Source: Nocardioides immobilis (GTDB lineage Bacteria > Actinomycetota > Actinomycetes > Propionibacteriales > Nocardioidaceae). Taken from it: a DNA stretch of 64,000 nucleotides. The translations under genes and the position numbers were made by a program. The notes under the pieces are model-generated. The model saw only the letters and a list, made by a program, of their open reading frames with translations, was not told where the DNA came from and searched no databases. Shown in pieces: positions 54,006 to 62,720 of the stretch (its first letter is position 1; the number at the start of each line of letters is the position of its first letter). The stretch is taken from positions 62,001-126,000 of the forward strand of contig NZ_QXGH01000027.1 of the NCBI RefSeq assembly GCF_003515065.1. Reading direction: 5' to 3'.

Positions 54006-55550
54006 ATGAGCCGTTACGCGCTCGAGACCTCGACCCCGTCGGCCGGCCTGAACGACCGGTCCCTCGGTTGGCTCAGGTTCATGTGGGACAAGGCCACCAC
54101 GGACGATGACTGGTCCGACCAAGGTGAGCCGCATCAGTGGTGGGACCGCTACAGCGAGCCCCCGATGTGCGCGTTCCCGCGGTTCGACATCGCCGAGATG
54201 GCCTACGTCCTGCCGATGATGCTGGAGGCAACGCCCGCATGGCGCGAGGGCTACACCCGCATCCTCGACGAGCTCGCGCGACGCTACGTGACGTTCTGGG
54301 GCGGCATCGACTGGAACACCCTGATCGGGCCCGACCCCAACGTCGACAGGTACCCGCCCGAGTGGTTGACGGTCGTGCCCGAGCACCTCCGCGGCCGCTA
54401 CGCCCTCCCGGGCTGGACCGGCAACGGGATCGAGCCCTGGGGTCTGCAGCCGGACCCCGTCGGCTGTGACGGCAACCTCTTCTACCGCGGCTGGCTGAAC
54501 CTTCTGCTGAGCATGCGTCACTACGTCTCCGGGCAACAGTCGGAGACGACCCCCTTCGAGGTCACCGGCTACCAGAACCGGCAGTTCACCTGGACCCATC
54601 AGCGCATCGCGAGCTTCATCTCGGCGCAGCTGGTGGCCCGGCCTCAGGGGGCACACTGCGAGAACACCAAGATCTGGCCGTTCTGCATGAGCGCGGCCGG
54701 GCTCGGCCTCAAGCTCTACGACGCGCTTCTCCAGACCTCGCTCAACGAGCCCTTCCTGGACTGGGTCGCGTTCGCCCAGAAGCACTACATGGGCCGGGAT
54801 CGCAAAGGCCGCATCGATTGGGTGGCCTTCTACTACGACCCGATCGAGAACGCGACGATGACCTTCCCAGGGCCGGTGAACGGCTACAGCGCCCTGGTGC
54901 TCCTGCACTACCTCTACCCGCAGAACAACCAGCTGGGCCTCGACCTCTATGAGTCGGCGATGCGGCAGCTCGGGTGGAGCAATCCCAAGGTCCCGGTCGT
55001 TCAGCTGGCCGACGATCCGCAGCTGCTGTCGACGGCGTTGTGGATGGCGCGCGAGATCGGCGACACGACCACCTGGGAGCGCTTGCGGGAAGTGTCGGAA
55101 ACCCAGTTCGAGCCGAGGTTCTTCGGCGACGGTGACAGCCGCTTCGCCTTCTGGCTGGGGGAGTCTTCCCCGTGGCCACGCGGGCAGATCAACGCGACCA
55201 TGATGATGATCGAGTGCGCCGAGCCCGGCGCCTGGTCACGGGTCTTCAACGCGCCGAACACCACCATGTACGACGAGCCCACCGTGCGCGGCGTCGACTA
55301 CCCACGGGTCGGCATCCGGCGCACCCACCACGACGCCCAGCGACGGATCCTCGAAGTCGATACCTACGCCGCGACTCCGTCCCGACGCGGATCACCGACG
55401 ACGTTCACGGTCGACAACCTTCCGCGCGACGCCGCCGTCGCCGTGGAGATCGATGGCCGTCATCTCAGCACCTGGCGGCGCACCACGCCTGACGCCGTCG
55501 CGATCGATGTCGACGTCGACACACACCGAATCAGCCTGACCTACGGCTGA
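54006..55550 (+). CDS. Linalool dehydratase/isomerase (LinD) family protein
   Basis: A protein of 514 residues, aromatic-rich, resembling the (alpha/alpha)6-barrel LinD enzyme of Castellaniella defragrans, which isomerises geraniol to linalool and dehydrates it to myrcene. The catalytic residues I recall for LinD (Asp39, Tyr45, Cys171, Cys180, His129) have plausible equivalents with matching spacing: Asp61 and Tyr67 in RFDIAEMAY (6 apart), Cys218 and Cys227 in HCENTKIWPFC (9 apart), and His172 in MRHY. It lacks the long signal peptide of LinD, so it is probably cytoplasmic. A dehydratase or isomerase of a branched or tertiary alcohol is the inferred role. Confidence 0.8.
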   Translation: MSRYALETSTPSAGLNDRSLGWLRFMWDKATTDDDWSDQGEPHQWWDRYSEPPMCAFPRFDIAEMAYVLPMMLEATPAWREGYTRILDELARRYVTFWGGIDWNTLIGPDPNVDRYPPEWLTVVPEHLRGRYALPGWTGNGIEPWGLQPDPVGCDGNLFYRGWLNLLLSMRHYVSGQQSETTPFEVTGYQNRQFTWTHQRIASFISAQLVARPQGAHCENTKIWPFCMSAAGLGLKLYDALLQTSLNEPFLDWVAFAQKHYMGRDRKGRIDWVAFYYDPIENATMTFPGPVNGYSALVLLHYLYPQNNQLGLDLYESAMRQLGWSNPKVPVVQLADDPQLLSTALWMAREIGDTTTWERLREVSETQFEPRFFGDGDSRFAFWLGESSPWPRGQINATMMMIECAEPGAWSRVFNAPNTTMYDEPTVRGVDYPRVGIRRTHHDAQRRILEVDTYAATPSRRGSPTTFTVDNLPRDAAVAVEIDGRHLSTWRRTTPDAVAIDVDVDTHRISLTYG

Positions 55551-55587
55551 CCGACCGGCCTTGCCCGGCCCGATGAAGGGAACACCG

Positions 55588-56268
55588 ATGACCACCAGCT
55601 CCGCCCTGGCCCAGCGACTGACCGCGCTCCTCGGGCTCACCCGTCCGCCCGTCGCCGTGAGCTTTGATGCCCCGGCCTCCGAGAGGACCAGCCCTGTCAC
55701 ACCCCAGCCAGCCGGCTGCTGCTTCTGGGCTCCTGCCCAGCAGCAACGTCTCGACACCGTCGCAGCCGACCACGCGAACTGCAGCGTCGGGAGCTACACC
55801 CACGGGCTGATTCCCCTACACCAGGCGGCCGCCGGTGCCGACACCGCCGCGCTCGTCGACAGCAGCTGGGTCACCGAGGAGGATCTGGTGGGTGCGGCGG
55901 CGCTTCCCTTCCGGCCGGCCTCGATCACCTATCAACCGCTGGCTGATGCCGACGATCCGGATGTGGTCCTGGCCCAGCTCTCTCCGGCGGCGCTGATGAC
56001 GCTCATGGGCGCCGTCCCCGATCTCACGCTGGCCCGCAAGCCTCAATGTGTGATCGTTCCGCTGGCAGCCGCAGGACAGGTTGCCGTGAGCCCCGGGTGC
56101 GCCGTCAGCCGGACACGCACCGGCCTGCCCGACGATGACCTCACCTGCGCGATCCCGGGCCGCGATCTCGAGTCGATCGTCGAACGGTTGGAAGCATCGA
56201 CCGCCTCCGACCGCGCAGTCAGCGAGTTCGCTCTTGCGGACATCGCGAACAACTTCGCAACCGCCTGA
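55588..56268 (+). CDS. DUF169 family protein
   Basis: A protein of 226 residues of the cysteine-containing DUF169 (COG2043) family: AGCCFWAPA (about 40-48), NCSVGSYTHGL (about 65-75), PQCVIVP, then SPGCAVSRTRTGLPDDDLTCAIPG near 180. No function is known for the family. The conserved cysteines could bind a metal or Fe-S centre. I chose the ATG at 55588, after GAAGGGA; an ATG at 55573 is also open. Last gene of recognisable family in the first operon of the region. Confidence 0.8.
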   Translation: MTTSSALAQRLTALLGLTRPPVAVSFDAPASERTSPVTPQPAGCCFWAPAQQQRLDTVAADHANCSVGSYTHGLIPLHQAAAGADTAALVDSSWVTEEDLVGAAALPFRPASITYQPLADADDPDVVLAQLSPAALMTLMGAVPDLTLARKPQCVIVPLAAAGQVAVSPGCAVSRTRTGLPDDDLTCAIPGRDLESIVERLEASTASDRAVSEFALADIANNFATA

Positions 56269-56278
56269 TTGGGTCCCA

Positions 56279-56485
56279 ATGGAAGCCGCACGCGTACTGG
56301 GTTCATTCCTGGTGTTCATGCTGAGCCCGCTCCTGATCCCGCTCAGCGCCGCCCTCGTCGGCGGACTGATGGACAGCCTCCGCGCCCTGTCCAACCCTCC
56401 GCGTAGGGGAGCTGAGCGCCCGACCGCGGAGCGCCGGTCGCACGACGCCGGCAGGAACCCGGAGCTCGCGACCACGACTGAATGA
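56279..56485 (+). CDS. Possible small single-span membrane protein
   Basis: 68 codons starting 10 bp after the DUF169 stop. Residues about 6-32 are hydrophobic, then a basic Arg-rich tail. No ribosome site stands out and I know no family. It may be a genuine short gene at the end of the operon. The 52 bp to the convergent oxidoreductase gene contain a weak GACC...GGTC hairpin. Confidence 0.3.
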   Translation: MEAARVLGSFLVFMLSPLLIPLSAALVGGLMDSLRALSNPPRRGAERPTAERRSHDAGRNPELATTTE

Positions 56486-56537
56486 TCTCAGTCGGCTGGA
56501 TGCTGGATCGTCGTCCGATGACCGCGGTGAACGGTGG

Positions 56538-57548
56538 TCACTTGGTGGTCCCGTCCATCGTGATCACGATCTTGCCGCGGGCCTTGCCCTGCTCGACGTG
56601 CGCGAGGGCCTCGGCTGTCTGCTCGAACGGGAAGGTCCGCTCGTCCAGGACGGGCCGGAGACTCCCGGCGTCGTACAGGGCAGCGAGCTCCCTGAGCTGG
56701 GCGCCGCTGGCTCGCATGAAGAAGAACGAGTAGCGCACCCCGAGCTTGCGTGCCCGCCTTCTGACCTTGCGGCTCAACAGCGCCATGACCGGCCGCAGCA
56801 CCGGCTGCCCGAGCTGGGCGGCGAAGGCGGGATCCGGCGGCCCGACGACGCTGATGGCCAGGCCGCCGGGCTTGAGGACAGTCAGGGACTTCTCGAGGTT
56901 GGCGCCGCCCAGCGAGTCGAGCACCATGTCGTACCCGGAGAGAACGTCGGAGAAGTCGATCTGCGTGAAGTCGATGACCTCGTCGGCGCCGAGGTCGCGC
57001 ACCCGGTCGACGTCGCTGGTGTGGGCCGTGGTGGCGACGTAGGCGCCGAGGTGCTTGGCCAGCTGGACCACCGTGGAGCCCAGCCCACCGGCACCTGCGT
57101 GGACCAGCACCTTCTGGCCGGGCTTCACCTTCGCGAGGTCCACCAGGGTCTGCCAGGCGGCGAGCGCCACCAGCGGTACGGCGGCGGCCTCGTGCAGGGT
57201 GAGTGAGGTGGGCTTGAGTGCGACGTCCTCGTGGTCGATCGCGATGTACTCGGCGAAGGTGCCGATCCGCAGGTCACGGGGCCGGGCGTAGACCTCGTCG
57301 CCCATCTTGAAGCCGCTCACCGCCCGTCCGACCTGGGTGACCACACCGGAGACGTCGTGGCCGAGCACGAACGGCCGCCGGTACTTGAGGAGCTGCTTGA
57401 ACTCACCGTCGCGCACCATCTTGTCGAGTGGGTTGACGCTGGCTGCACTCACCCTGACGAGGACGTCGGTGTCGCCGACGGTCGGTTGAGGAATGTCGGC
57501 GGCGCGAAGGCCGTCCTTGCCGTACTTCTCGACGACGAACGCCTTCAT
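56538..57548 (-). CDS. Zinc-independent MDR (quinone oxidoreductase-like) NADPH oxidoreductase
   Basis: A protein of 336 residues: the N-terminal GroES-like domain lacks the zinc cysteines of alcohol dehydrogenases; VNPLDKMVRDGEF and GHDVSGVV are typical of quinone-oxidoreductase/enoyl-reductase-like MDRs. Nucleotide motif HAGAGGLGSTVVQLAKHLGA (about 150-169). It would reduce an activated double bond or quinone with NADPH. It is divergent from an SDR gene across a perfect TATAAC-CAA-GTTATA dyad, tying it to the regulon. Confidence 0.82.
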   Translation of the reverse strand: MKAFVVEKYGKDGLRAADIPQPTVGDTDVLVRVSAASVNPLDKMVRDGEFKQLLKYRRPFVLGHDVSGVVTQVGRAVSGFKMGDEVYARPRDLRIGTFAEYIAIDHEDVALKPTSLTLHEAAAVPLVALAAWQTLVDLAKVKPGQKVLVHAGAGGLGSTVVQLAKHLGAYVATTAHTSDVDRVRDLGADEVIDFTQIDFSDVLSGYDMVLDSLGGANLEKSLTVLKPGGLAISVVGPPDPAFAAQLGQPVLRPVMALLSRKVRRRARKLGVRYSFFFMRASGAQLRELAALYDAGSLRPVLDERTFPFEQTAEALAHVEQGKARGKIVITMDGTTK

Positions 57549-57588
57549 GTCTGCCTGCTTTCTTGGTAGGTGCTGGTGACAACCACAC

Positions 57589-57603
57589 TATAACCAAGTT
57601 ATA
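57589..57603. promoter_or_regulatory. Operator-like dyad TATAAC-CAA-GTTATA
   Basis: Perfect 6-3-6 palindrome between the divergent MDR oxidoreductase (start 57548) and SDR (start 57612) genes, ending 8 bp before the SDR start. Same half-sites as at 59215 and, less perfectly, 51460. Confidence 0.7.
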
Positions 57604-57611
57604 TTCCATGT

Positions 57612-58493
57612 ATGAATCAAGACTTGGTGGGCCGAAGGCTCGTAGTGACCGGAGCTGCGCGAGGCATCGGTGCGGAGGTGGCTCGGCTTGCGGCCGCTCG
57701 CGGTGCGCGGGTTGCGTTGCTCGGGCTGGAGCCGGACCGGCTCCGCGCGCTTGCGACCGAGCTGGGTCCGCGGGCGAGCTGGCGCGAAGCGGACGTTCGG
57801 GACAGCGAGTGCCTTCGGCTCGCGATCGACGAGAGTGCCGAGGCCATGGGCGGCATCGATCTGGTCGTGGCCAACGCCGGGATAGTGGCCTACGGGACCG
57901 TGCGCCAGGCCGACGATGCGGCGTTCGAGCGCGTGATCGACGTCAACCTCACCGGGACCTTCCGGACGCTGAAGTACGCCACTCCGCACCTCGAGCGCAG
58001 CAGGGGCCACGTGATGGTGGTGGCCTCGGCCCTGTCCTTCCTCGCCCTGCCCTCGATGTCGTCGTACGCCGCCAGCAAGGCGGGTGTCGAGATGCTCACC
58101 GTCGCCTACCGCCAGGAGGTGGCCCACCTGGGCATCAGTGTGGGCCTGGTGCATCCCTCGTGGATCGAGACCGACCTGGTCAGGGGAGCCGAGCAGGACA
58201 TTCCCTCGTTCGTCCAGCTGCGCAAGGAGCTTCCCTATCCGGGCAACGTCACCACCAGCGTCGAGCGGGCCGCCGGTGCGATCGTCGATGGGCTGGCGCG
58301 TCGGCGGTCGCGGGTCTACGTGCCGCGCGCAGTGGGTGCGGCCGGATGGGCGAAGGCCGCGATCAGCTCCCCGGTGGCCTGGCCGTGGGCGAGGCGCTTC
58401 GCTGCGAAGTGGGTGCCTACTATCGAGCGCGAGATCGCGGCGCTCGGGCGGAACGACCAGGTCGTGCCGCCTGCTTCCCGCTCCGGCGACTGA
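57612..58493 (+). CDS. SDR family oxidoreductase
   Basis: Classical short-chain dehydrogenase of 293 residues: TGAARGIG (about 13-20), NAG (about 89-91), Ser in VVASALSF and the YAASK pair (about 154-158). No acidic residue is obvious at the end of strand 2 (LLGLEPDR has Glu), so cofactor preference is open. The C-terminal ~30 residues overlap, on the opposite strand, the end of TetR copy 2 by 74 bp. No clear ribosome site is seen; the dyad sits almost at the start, which suggests a very short leader. Confidence 0.82.
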   Translation: MNQDLVGRRLVVTGAARGIGAEVARLAAARGARVALLGLEPDRLRALATELGPRASWREADVRDSECLRLAIDESAEAMGGIDLVVANAGIVAYGTVRQADDAAFERVIDVNLTGTFRTLKYATPHLERSRGHVMVVASALSFLALPSMSSYAASKAGVEMLTVAYRQEVAHLGISVGLVHPSWIETDLVRGAEQDIPSFVQLRKELPYPGNVTTSVERAAGAIVDGLARRRSRVYVPRAVGAAGWAKAAISSPVAWPWARRFAAKWVPTIEREIAALGRNDQVVPPASRSGD

Positions 58494-59157
58494 GGGCGAG
58501 CACGGTCTCGTGCGACGCGCGGGCCCGTTCGGGGGCATCGCCGAGCCCGATCGCGAAGGTCACTCCCATCGGCACCATGACCTGGGCGACCGGGTCGTCG
58601 AACTCCGTGAAGTGGTCGCCGAGCTCGAGCGTGATGTAGCCGTGCACGAAGCTCCACGTCGCGGCTGCGACGACGCGCGGATCCTGGGCGTCGACCCGCC
58701 CGGACTCCATGAGTCGGATGCACGCGTCGGTGACATGCCGGTAGGCGGCTTGGAACGCCGGCGAGTGGCCGCTGCGGCGTACGTCCTTGTCGGGTGTGGG
58801 GCGGTAGGTCGCTCGGGTCGACAGGCCGAACATGAGGTCGTACAGGTGCGGGTTCGTGCGGGCGATCTCGCGGGTGGCCAGTGCCATCGAGAACAGGTCG
58901 GCTACCGGATCAGCGGTGATCGAGAGCTCGGCGAAGGCTCGCTCCATCGCGGCGTACCCGTGGTCGACGACGGCATGGATGAGCTCGGGGACGCCGCCGA
59001 AGTGGTGGTAGACGGTCATCGTCGACATGCCGGCCTCGGTCGCCACGGCGCGCGCCTTGATGGCCGAGGGCCCGACCTCTGCCAGCAGCTTGATGGTGGC
59101 GTTCACGAGGCGTTGCGGTACGCCGTCGGGCGTGGACTCTTCGGGCATGACTCCCAT
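58420..59157 (-). CDS. TetR-family regulator, copy 2
   Basis: A protein of 245 residues, a paralogue of the regulator at 50671: HTH at about 25-65 (IKARAVATEAGMSTMTVYHHFGG), then NPHLYDLMFGLSTRATYRP and a C-terminal WSFVHGYITLELGDHF matching WSCVHGFVTLELAGHF of copy 1. It is divergent from the second crotonase gene across a perfect CTATAAC-TTC-GTTATAG dyad. Both TetR proteins may recognise the same sites, with one possibly tuned to a different ligand. Confidence 0.86.
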   Translation of the reverse strand: MGVMPEESTPDGVPQRLVNATIKLLAEVGPSAIKARAVATEAGMSTMTVYHHFGGVPELIHAVVDHGYAAMERAFAELSITADPVADLFSMALATREIARTNPHLYDLMFGLSTRATYRPTPDKDVRRSGHSPAFQAAYRHVTDACIRLMESGRVDAQDPRVVAAATWSFVHGYITLELGDHFTEFDDPVAQVMVPMGVTFAIGLGDAPERARASHETVLALSRRSGKQAARPGRSARAPRSRAR

Positions 59158-59214
59158 GCTTCCACTCGGTGCCTCGGATCACATCGAGCAGGTCCGAGAA
59201 GGGTTGTTCCGATG

Positions 59215-59231
59215 CTATAACTTCGTTATAG
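59215..59231. promoter_or_regulatory. Operator-like dyad CTATAAC-TTC-GTTATAG
   Basis: Perfect 7-3-7 palindrome, the longest of the family in this region, in the 116-bp gap between TetR copy 2 and crotonase copy 2. Confidence 0.72.
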
Positions 59232-59273
59232 TCGATCGCAAGGCATCACCCACTCGCACCCTAGGGATCAGTC

Positions 59274-60251
59274 ATGGCAGAGGAAGTCAGGGGAAACCTC
59301 GAGATCGAGGACCGCGGAGCTGTGCTGGTTGCGCGGCTTGACGGCGGTCCCCTCGGGCTGTTCGGCAACGACATCGCGGAGCAGCTGGACGCCCTTGTGG
59401 AGCGGGCCGACGGTGACTCGAGCATCCGTGCGGTCGTCTTCACGGGGACGCACCCGGAGCGATTCGTGAGTCACGCAGAAGTGCGTTGGTTGCAGGAGGG
59501 TGGAGCGACGGTGCCCTCGGTCGGGGTGAGGGGCGCGTCCGCTCTTGCGCGCACGGCCAAGGGCGTCAACCGCGCCGGCGGACTTCAGTCCCTGGTGGGC
59601 AGGACGCCGTTGTGGCCGGCGGTCCAGCTCGAGCGTGTGCACCAGACGTTCCTCAAGATGAACCGCAGCGGCGTCGTCTTCGTGGCCGCTCTGAACGGCT
59701 CTGCGTTGGGGCTGGGGGCGGAGTTCAGCTGGGCCAACGACCTGCGGGTCATGGCCGATGGCGACTACTTCATCGGCCAGCCCGAAGTCTTGTTGGGGAT
59801 CATGCCTGGAGGGGGCGGTACCCAACGGTTGACGCGGCTGGTCGGCACGCACCGCTCGTTGGTCGCGATCCTGGAGGGCAAGCCCTTCACCCCCGCAGAA
59901 GCCCTGGCCATCGGTGCTGTCGACGACGTCGTGCCCCCGGACGAGGTCCTGGCAAGGGCCATCGAGCTGGCCGAGCACTTCGGCTCGCGGACGAAGGGGT
60001 CCGTCGCGGCGATCAAGCGGTCTGTGTACTTCGGGGGCTCGATGTCGCTCACCGACGGCCTGCACGTCGAGCGTGCAGAGTTCCTCGCCACCGCGCTGTC
60101 CAAGGTCGGCCAGGAGCTGATGCTCGACTACATGGCCACCACGGACGCGACCGGTGAGCTGCCGCTCTACAGCCCCGGTGTCTACGAGGAAGCCCTCGAG
60201 ACGGGCACTGTTCCCGGAGTCCGCACCGCCACGAAGACGGGGAAGAAGTGA
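59274..60251 (+). CDS. Enoyl-CoA hydratase/isomerase (crotonase) family protein, copy 2
   Basis: A protein of 325 residues, the same length as copy 1 at 51499 and similar throughout, including the early GGPLGLFG and the insertion before the oxyanion segment FVAALNGSALGLGAE. Both hydratase glutamates are visible (GAEFSWAND and GQPEVLLG), then GGGGTQRL. Paired with its own alpha/beta hydrolase, which starts over its stop (ATGA). The reaction is probably hydration of an enoyl-CoA intermediate. Confidence 0.86.
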   Translation: MAEEVRGNLEIEDRGAVLVARLDGGPLGLFGNDIAEQLDALVERADGDSSIRAVVFTGTHPERFVSHAEVRWLQEGGATVPSVGVRGASALARTAKGVNRAGGLQSLVGRTPLWPAVQLERVHQTFLKMNRSGVVFVAALNGSALGLGAEFSWANDLRVMADGDYFIGQPEVLLGIMPGGGGTQRLTRLVGTHRSLVAILEGKPFTPAEALAIGAVDDVVPPDEVLARAIELAEHFGSRTKGSVAAIKRSVYFGGSMSLTDGLHVERAEFLATALSKVGQELMLDYMATTDATGELPLYSPGVYEEALETGTVPGVRTATKTGKK

Positions 60252-61156
60252 TGACCAACTCCATGCCCTACTCGCGTCACGATGTCTCCTTCACCTCGGG
60301 CGACGCGAGCTGCTCTGCCTGGCTCTACCTTCCGGAGGGCGTCACGTCGCCGCCGGTCGTCATCCTCGGCCATGGCTTGGGCGCCACTCGTGAGATGCGC
60401 CTCGATGCCTTCGCCGAGCGGTTCGCAGCCGCCGGGATCGCCGCCTTTGCCTTCACCTACCGGCACTTCGGTGACAGCGGCGGCCAGCCGCGCCAGCTGC
60501 TGTCGATCAAGCGCCAGCTTGCCGACTGGGACGCGGCCATCGCCCACATCAAGGGTCGCGACGACGTGGACGGTGGTCGGGTGGCGGTCTGGGGCAGCTC
60601 GTTCGGTGGCGGTCACGCCATCACGGTCGCCGCCCGCCATCCCGAGCTGCTCGCGGCAGTCTCGCAGTGCCCCTTCACCGACGGGCTTGCCTCGGCGCGG
60701 GCGCTGGGTCCGCGCGCGTCCCTCAAGCTGCTGCCGTTCGTGGCTCGCGACCTCGCGGCCCGCGCCCGCGGTGCCGATCCGGTCACGCTGCCCCTGGCGG
60801 GACCGCCGGGATCGATCGCCCTGATGAACGCACCCGACGCGCTCCCTGGGTACGAGGCCCTCATCCCGCCGGGCGCTTCGTTCGTCAATGCGGCGGCCGC
60901 GCGGGTCGTACCGACCATCACGGCGTACCGACCTGGACGCGCGGCGAAGAAGGTCGAGATGCCGATCCTCTTCTGCGTCAGCAACCACGACACCGTGACG
61001 CCGCCCGAGCAGACTCTTCGCTACGCGCGCACCGCCCCGTACGGGGAGATCAAGACCTACGAGGCCGGGCACTTCGCCTTCTACCTGGGCGAGCCGTTCG
61101 AGCAGCTGGTCGCCGACCAGGTCGAGTTCCTGACCCGCCACCTCGACGCGCGCTGA
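60251..61156 (+). CDS. Alpha/beta hydrolase (dienelactone hydrolase-like), copy 2
   Basis: A protein of 301 residues, paralogous to 52481: GHGLGATREMRL, TYRHFGDSGGQPRQ, nucleophile WGSSFGGGHA (Ser about 117), acid in VSNHDTVTPP and His in EAGHFAFYLGE. I take the ATG that overlaps the crotonase stop; a GTG one codon earlier is possible. The conserved crotonase-hydrolase pairing suggests that the two act on consecutive intermediates. Confidence 0.84.
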   Translation: MTNSMPYSRHDVSFTSGDASCSAWLYLPEGVTSPPVVILGHGLGATREMRLDAFAERFAAAGIAAFAFTYRHFGDSGGQPRQLLSIKRQLADWDAAIAHIKGRDDVDGGRVAVWGSSFGGGHAITVAARHPELLAAVSQCPFTDGLASARALGPRASLKLLPFVARDLAARARGADPVTLPLAGPPGSIALMNAPDALPGYEALIPPGASFVNAAAARVVPTITAYRPGRAAKKVEMPILFCVSNHDTVTPPEQTLRYARTAPYGEIKTYEAGHFAFYLGEPFEQLVADQVEFLTRHLDAR

Positions 61157-61201
61157 TCCCACCGTCCCGACCCTCCTTCTCCCGAAAGGCCGGATGCTCG
61201 C

Positions 61202-62680
61202 ATGGAGTTCGCCACCCTTCCCGACCGTCGTGCCGCGCAGGACCCGTACGGGCCGGCGCTCGCAGACAGCACTACGTCTCTCGCGAACACCGAGATGCTG
61301 GACGGAGTGCGCGCCGTCGCCCGCCGGCTCGACGGGCTCGGCATCGGCGCCGGCGACGTCGTCGCGCTCAAGCTGAACAACCGGATCGACTTCGTGGTCC
61401 TCCTCTTCGCAGCGTGGCGTCTGGGCGCGACCGTCACCCCGGTCAACCCCAGCCTGACCGCGGGCGAGGTCGCGCGACAGGTGGAAGACTCCGGCGCCCG
61501 ATTGCTGATCCTCGAAGACGACGACGCCACGGTCTCGACGAGCGAGGTCCCCGTCCTCCTGGTCGGCGAGATCTACCAGGCAGAGGGCGCGGATCCCGCT
61601 CCCTGCTCGGATCCCGCAGCACTGGCTCTCCTGATCTACACCTCCGGGACAACGGGAGTGCCGAAGGGAGTCATGCTCGACCACGCGAACCTCGATGCCA
61701 TGACCGCCATGGGCAGCGAGGCACTCGAGCTCGGTCACAACGACCGATGCTTGCTGATCCTGCCGCTGTTCCACGTCAACGGCATCGTGGTCAGCATCCT
61801 CACCCCGCTCCTCGTCGGAGCCAGCGTCGTCATCGCCGACCGGTTCAACCCGAACACCTTCTTCGAGACGATCGAGCGGGAGCGGCCCACGTTCTTCAGT
61901 GCCGTGGCGACGATCTACAGCATGCTGGCGGCACTGCCCGAGGAGGTGCAGCCGGACACGTCCTCGGTCCGCTTCGCCGTCTGCGGCGCGGCACCTGCGT
62001 CCGCCGAGCTGCTGACCCGCTTCCAGCGCCGCTTCGGCTTCCCCCTCGTGGAGGGCTATGGCCTGTCGGAAGGCACGTGTGCGTCCACGATCAACCCGGT
62101 GTCGGGCATCCGAAAGGCAGGCACCGTGGGACGCCCCTTCCCCGGGCAGGAGCTCCGCATCCTCGACGGAGAGGGAAACGAGGTCGCGCCCGGCGAGGAC
62201 GGTGAGGTCGTGGTCCGCGGCCCGAACGTCATGCGTGGCTACCTCGGCCGGCCGGCGGACACCGCCGCTGTCATCGTCGACGGCTGGCTGCGCACCGGCG
62301 ACATCGGGCACGTCGACGCCGACGGCTACCTGACGCTGGTGGGCCGCTCCAAGGAGATGATCATCCGCGGCGGCGAGAACATCTATCCCAAGGAGATCGA
62401 GGACGTGCTGGCCTCGGATCCTTCCGTCCTCGAGGCCGCCGTCATCGGCGTACCTGACGAGACCTGGGGTGAGATCGTGGTCGCGTTCGTGCAGGCTCGG
62501 CCAGGCCAGACGGTCGATCCCAAGGCACTCGAAGCCCGGTGTGCTGCCAACCTGAGCGGCTACAAGCGGCCAAAGAGGATCCATGTCGTCGAGGCCCTCC
62601 CCAAGAACGCCGTCGGCAAGCTGGACAAGCGGTCGTTGAGGGACATCCAGGTCGCCGGCGTGGCAGGGACGCGCTCGTGA
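61202..62680 (+). CDS. AMP-forming acyl-CoA ligase
   Basis: ANL-family ligase of 492 residues: LLIYTSGTTGVPKG (about 144-157), GYGLSEGT (about 285), LRTGDIG (about 364), MIIRGGENIYPKEIE and the C-terminal catalytic Lys in NAVGKLDKRSL. It follows the second hydrolase by 45 bp with a GAAAGG ribosome site, probably in the same operon. It would load the acid formed from the pathway substrate onto CoA, supplying the crotonases. Confidence 0.87.
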   Translation: MEFATLPDRRAAQDPYGPALADSTTSLANTEMLDGVRAVARRLDGLGIGAGDVVALKLNNRIDFVVLLFAAWRLGATVTPVNPSLTAGEVARQVEDSGARLLILEDDDATVSTSEVPVLLVGEIYQAEGADPAPCSDPAALALLIYTSGTTGVPKGVMLDHANLDAMTAMGSEALELGHNDRCLLILPLFHVNGIVVSILTPLLVGASVVIADRFNPNTFFETIERERPTFFSAVATIYSMLAALPEEVQPDTSSVRFAVCGAAPASAELLTRFQRRFGFPLVEGYGLSEGTCASTINPVSGIRKAGTVGRPFPGQELRILDGEGNEVAPGEDGEVVVRGPNVMRGYLGRPADTAAVIVDGWLRTGDIGHVDADGYLTLVGRSKEMIIRGGENIYPKEIEDVLASDPSVLEAAVIGVPDETWGEIVVAFVQARPGQTVDPKALEARCAANLSGYKRPKRIHVVEALPKNAVGKLDKRSLRDIQVAGVAGTRS

Positions 62681-62720
62681 CCGACGCGCGCACGGTCGGG
62701 TTGGGGAGACGACCCTGCGC

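Noticed and set aside
57589..57603. KstR/KstR2-type cholesterol operator
   Set aside because: The recalled KstR core has AAC-N2-GTT spacing while these dyads have N3, and no steroid ring-degradation genes are present.
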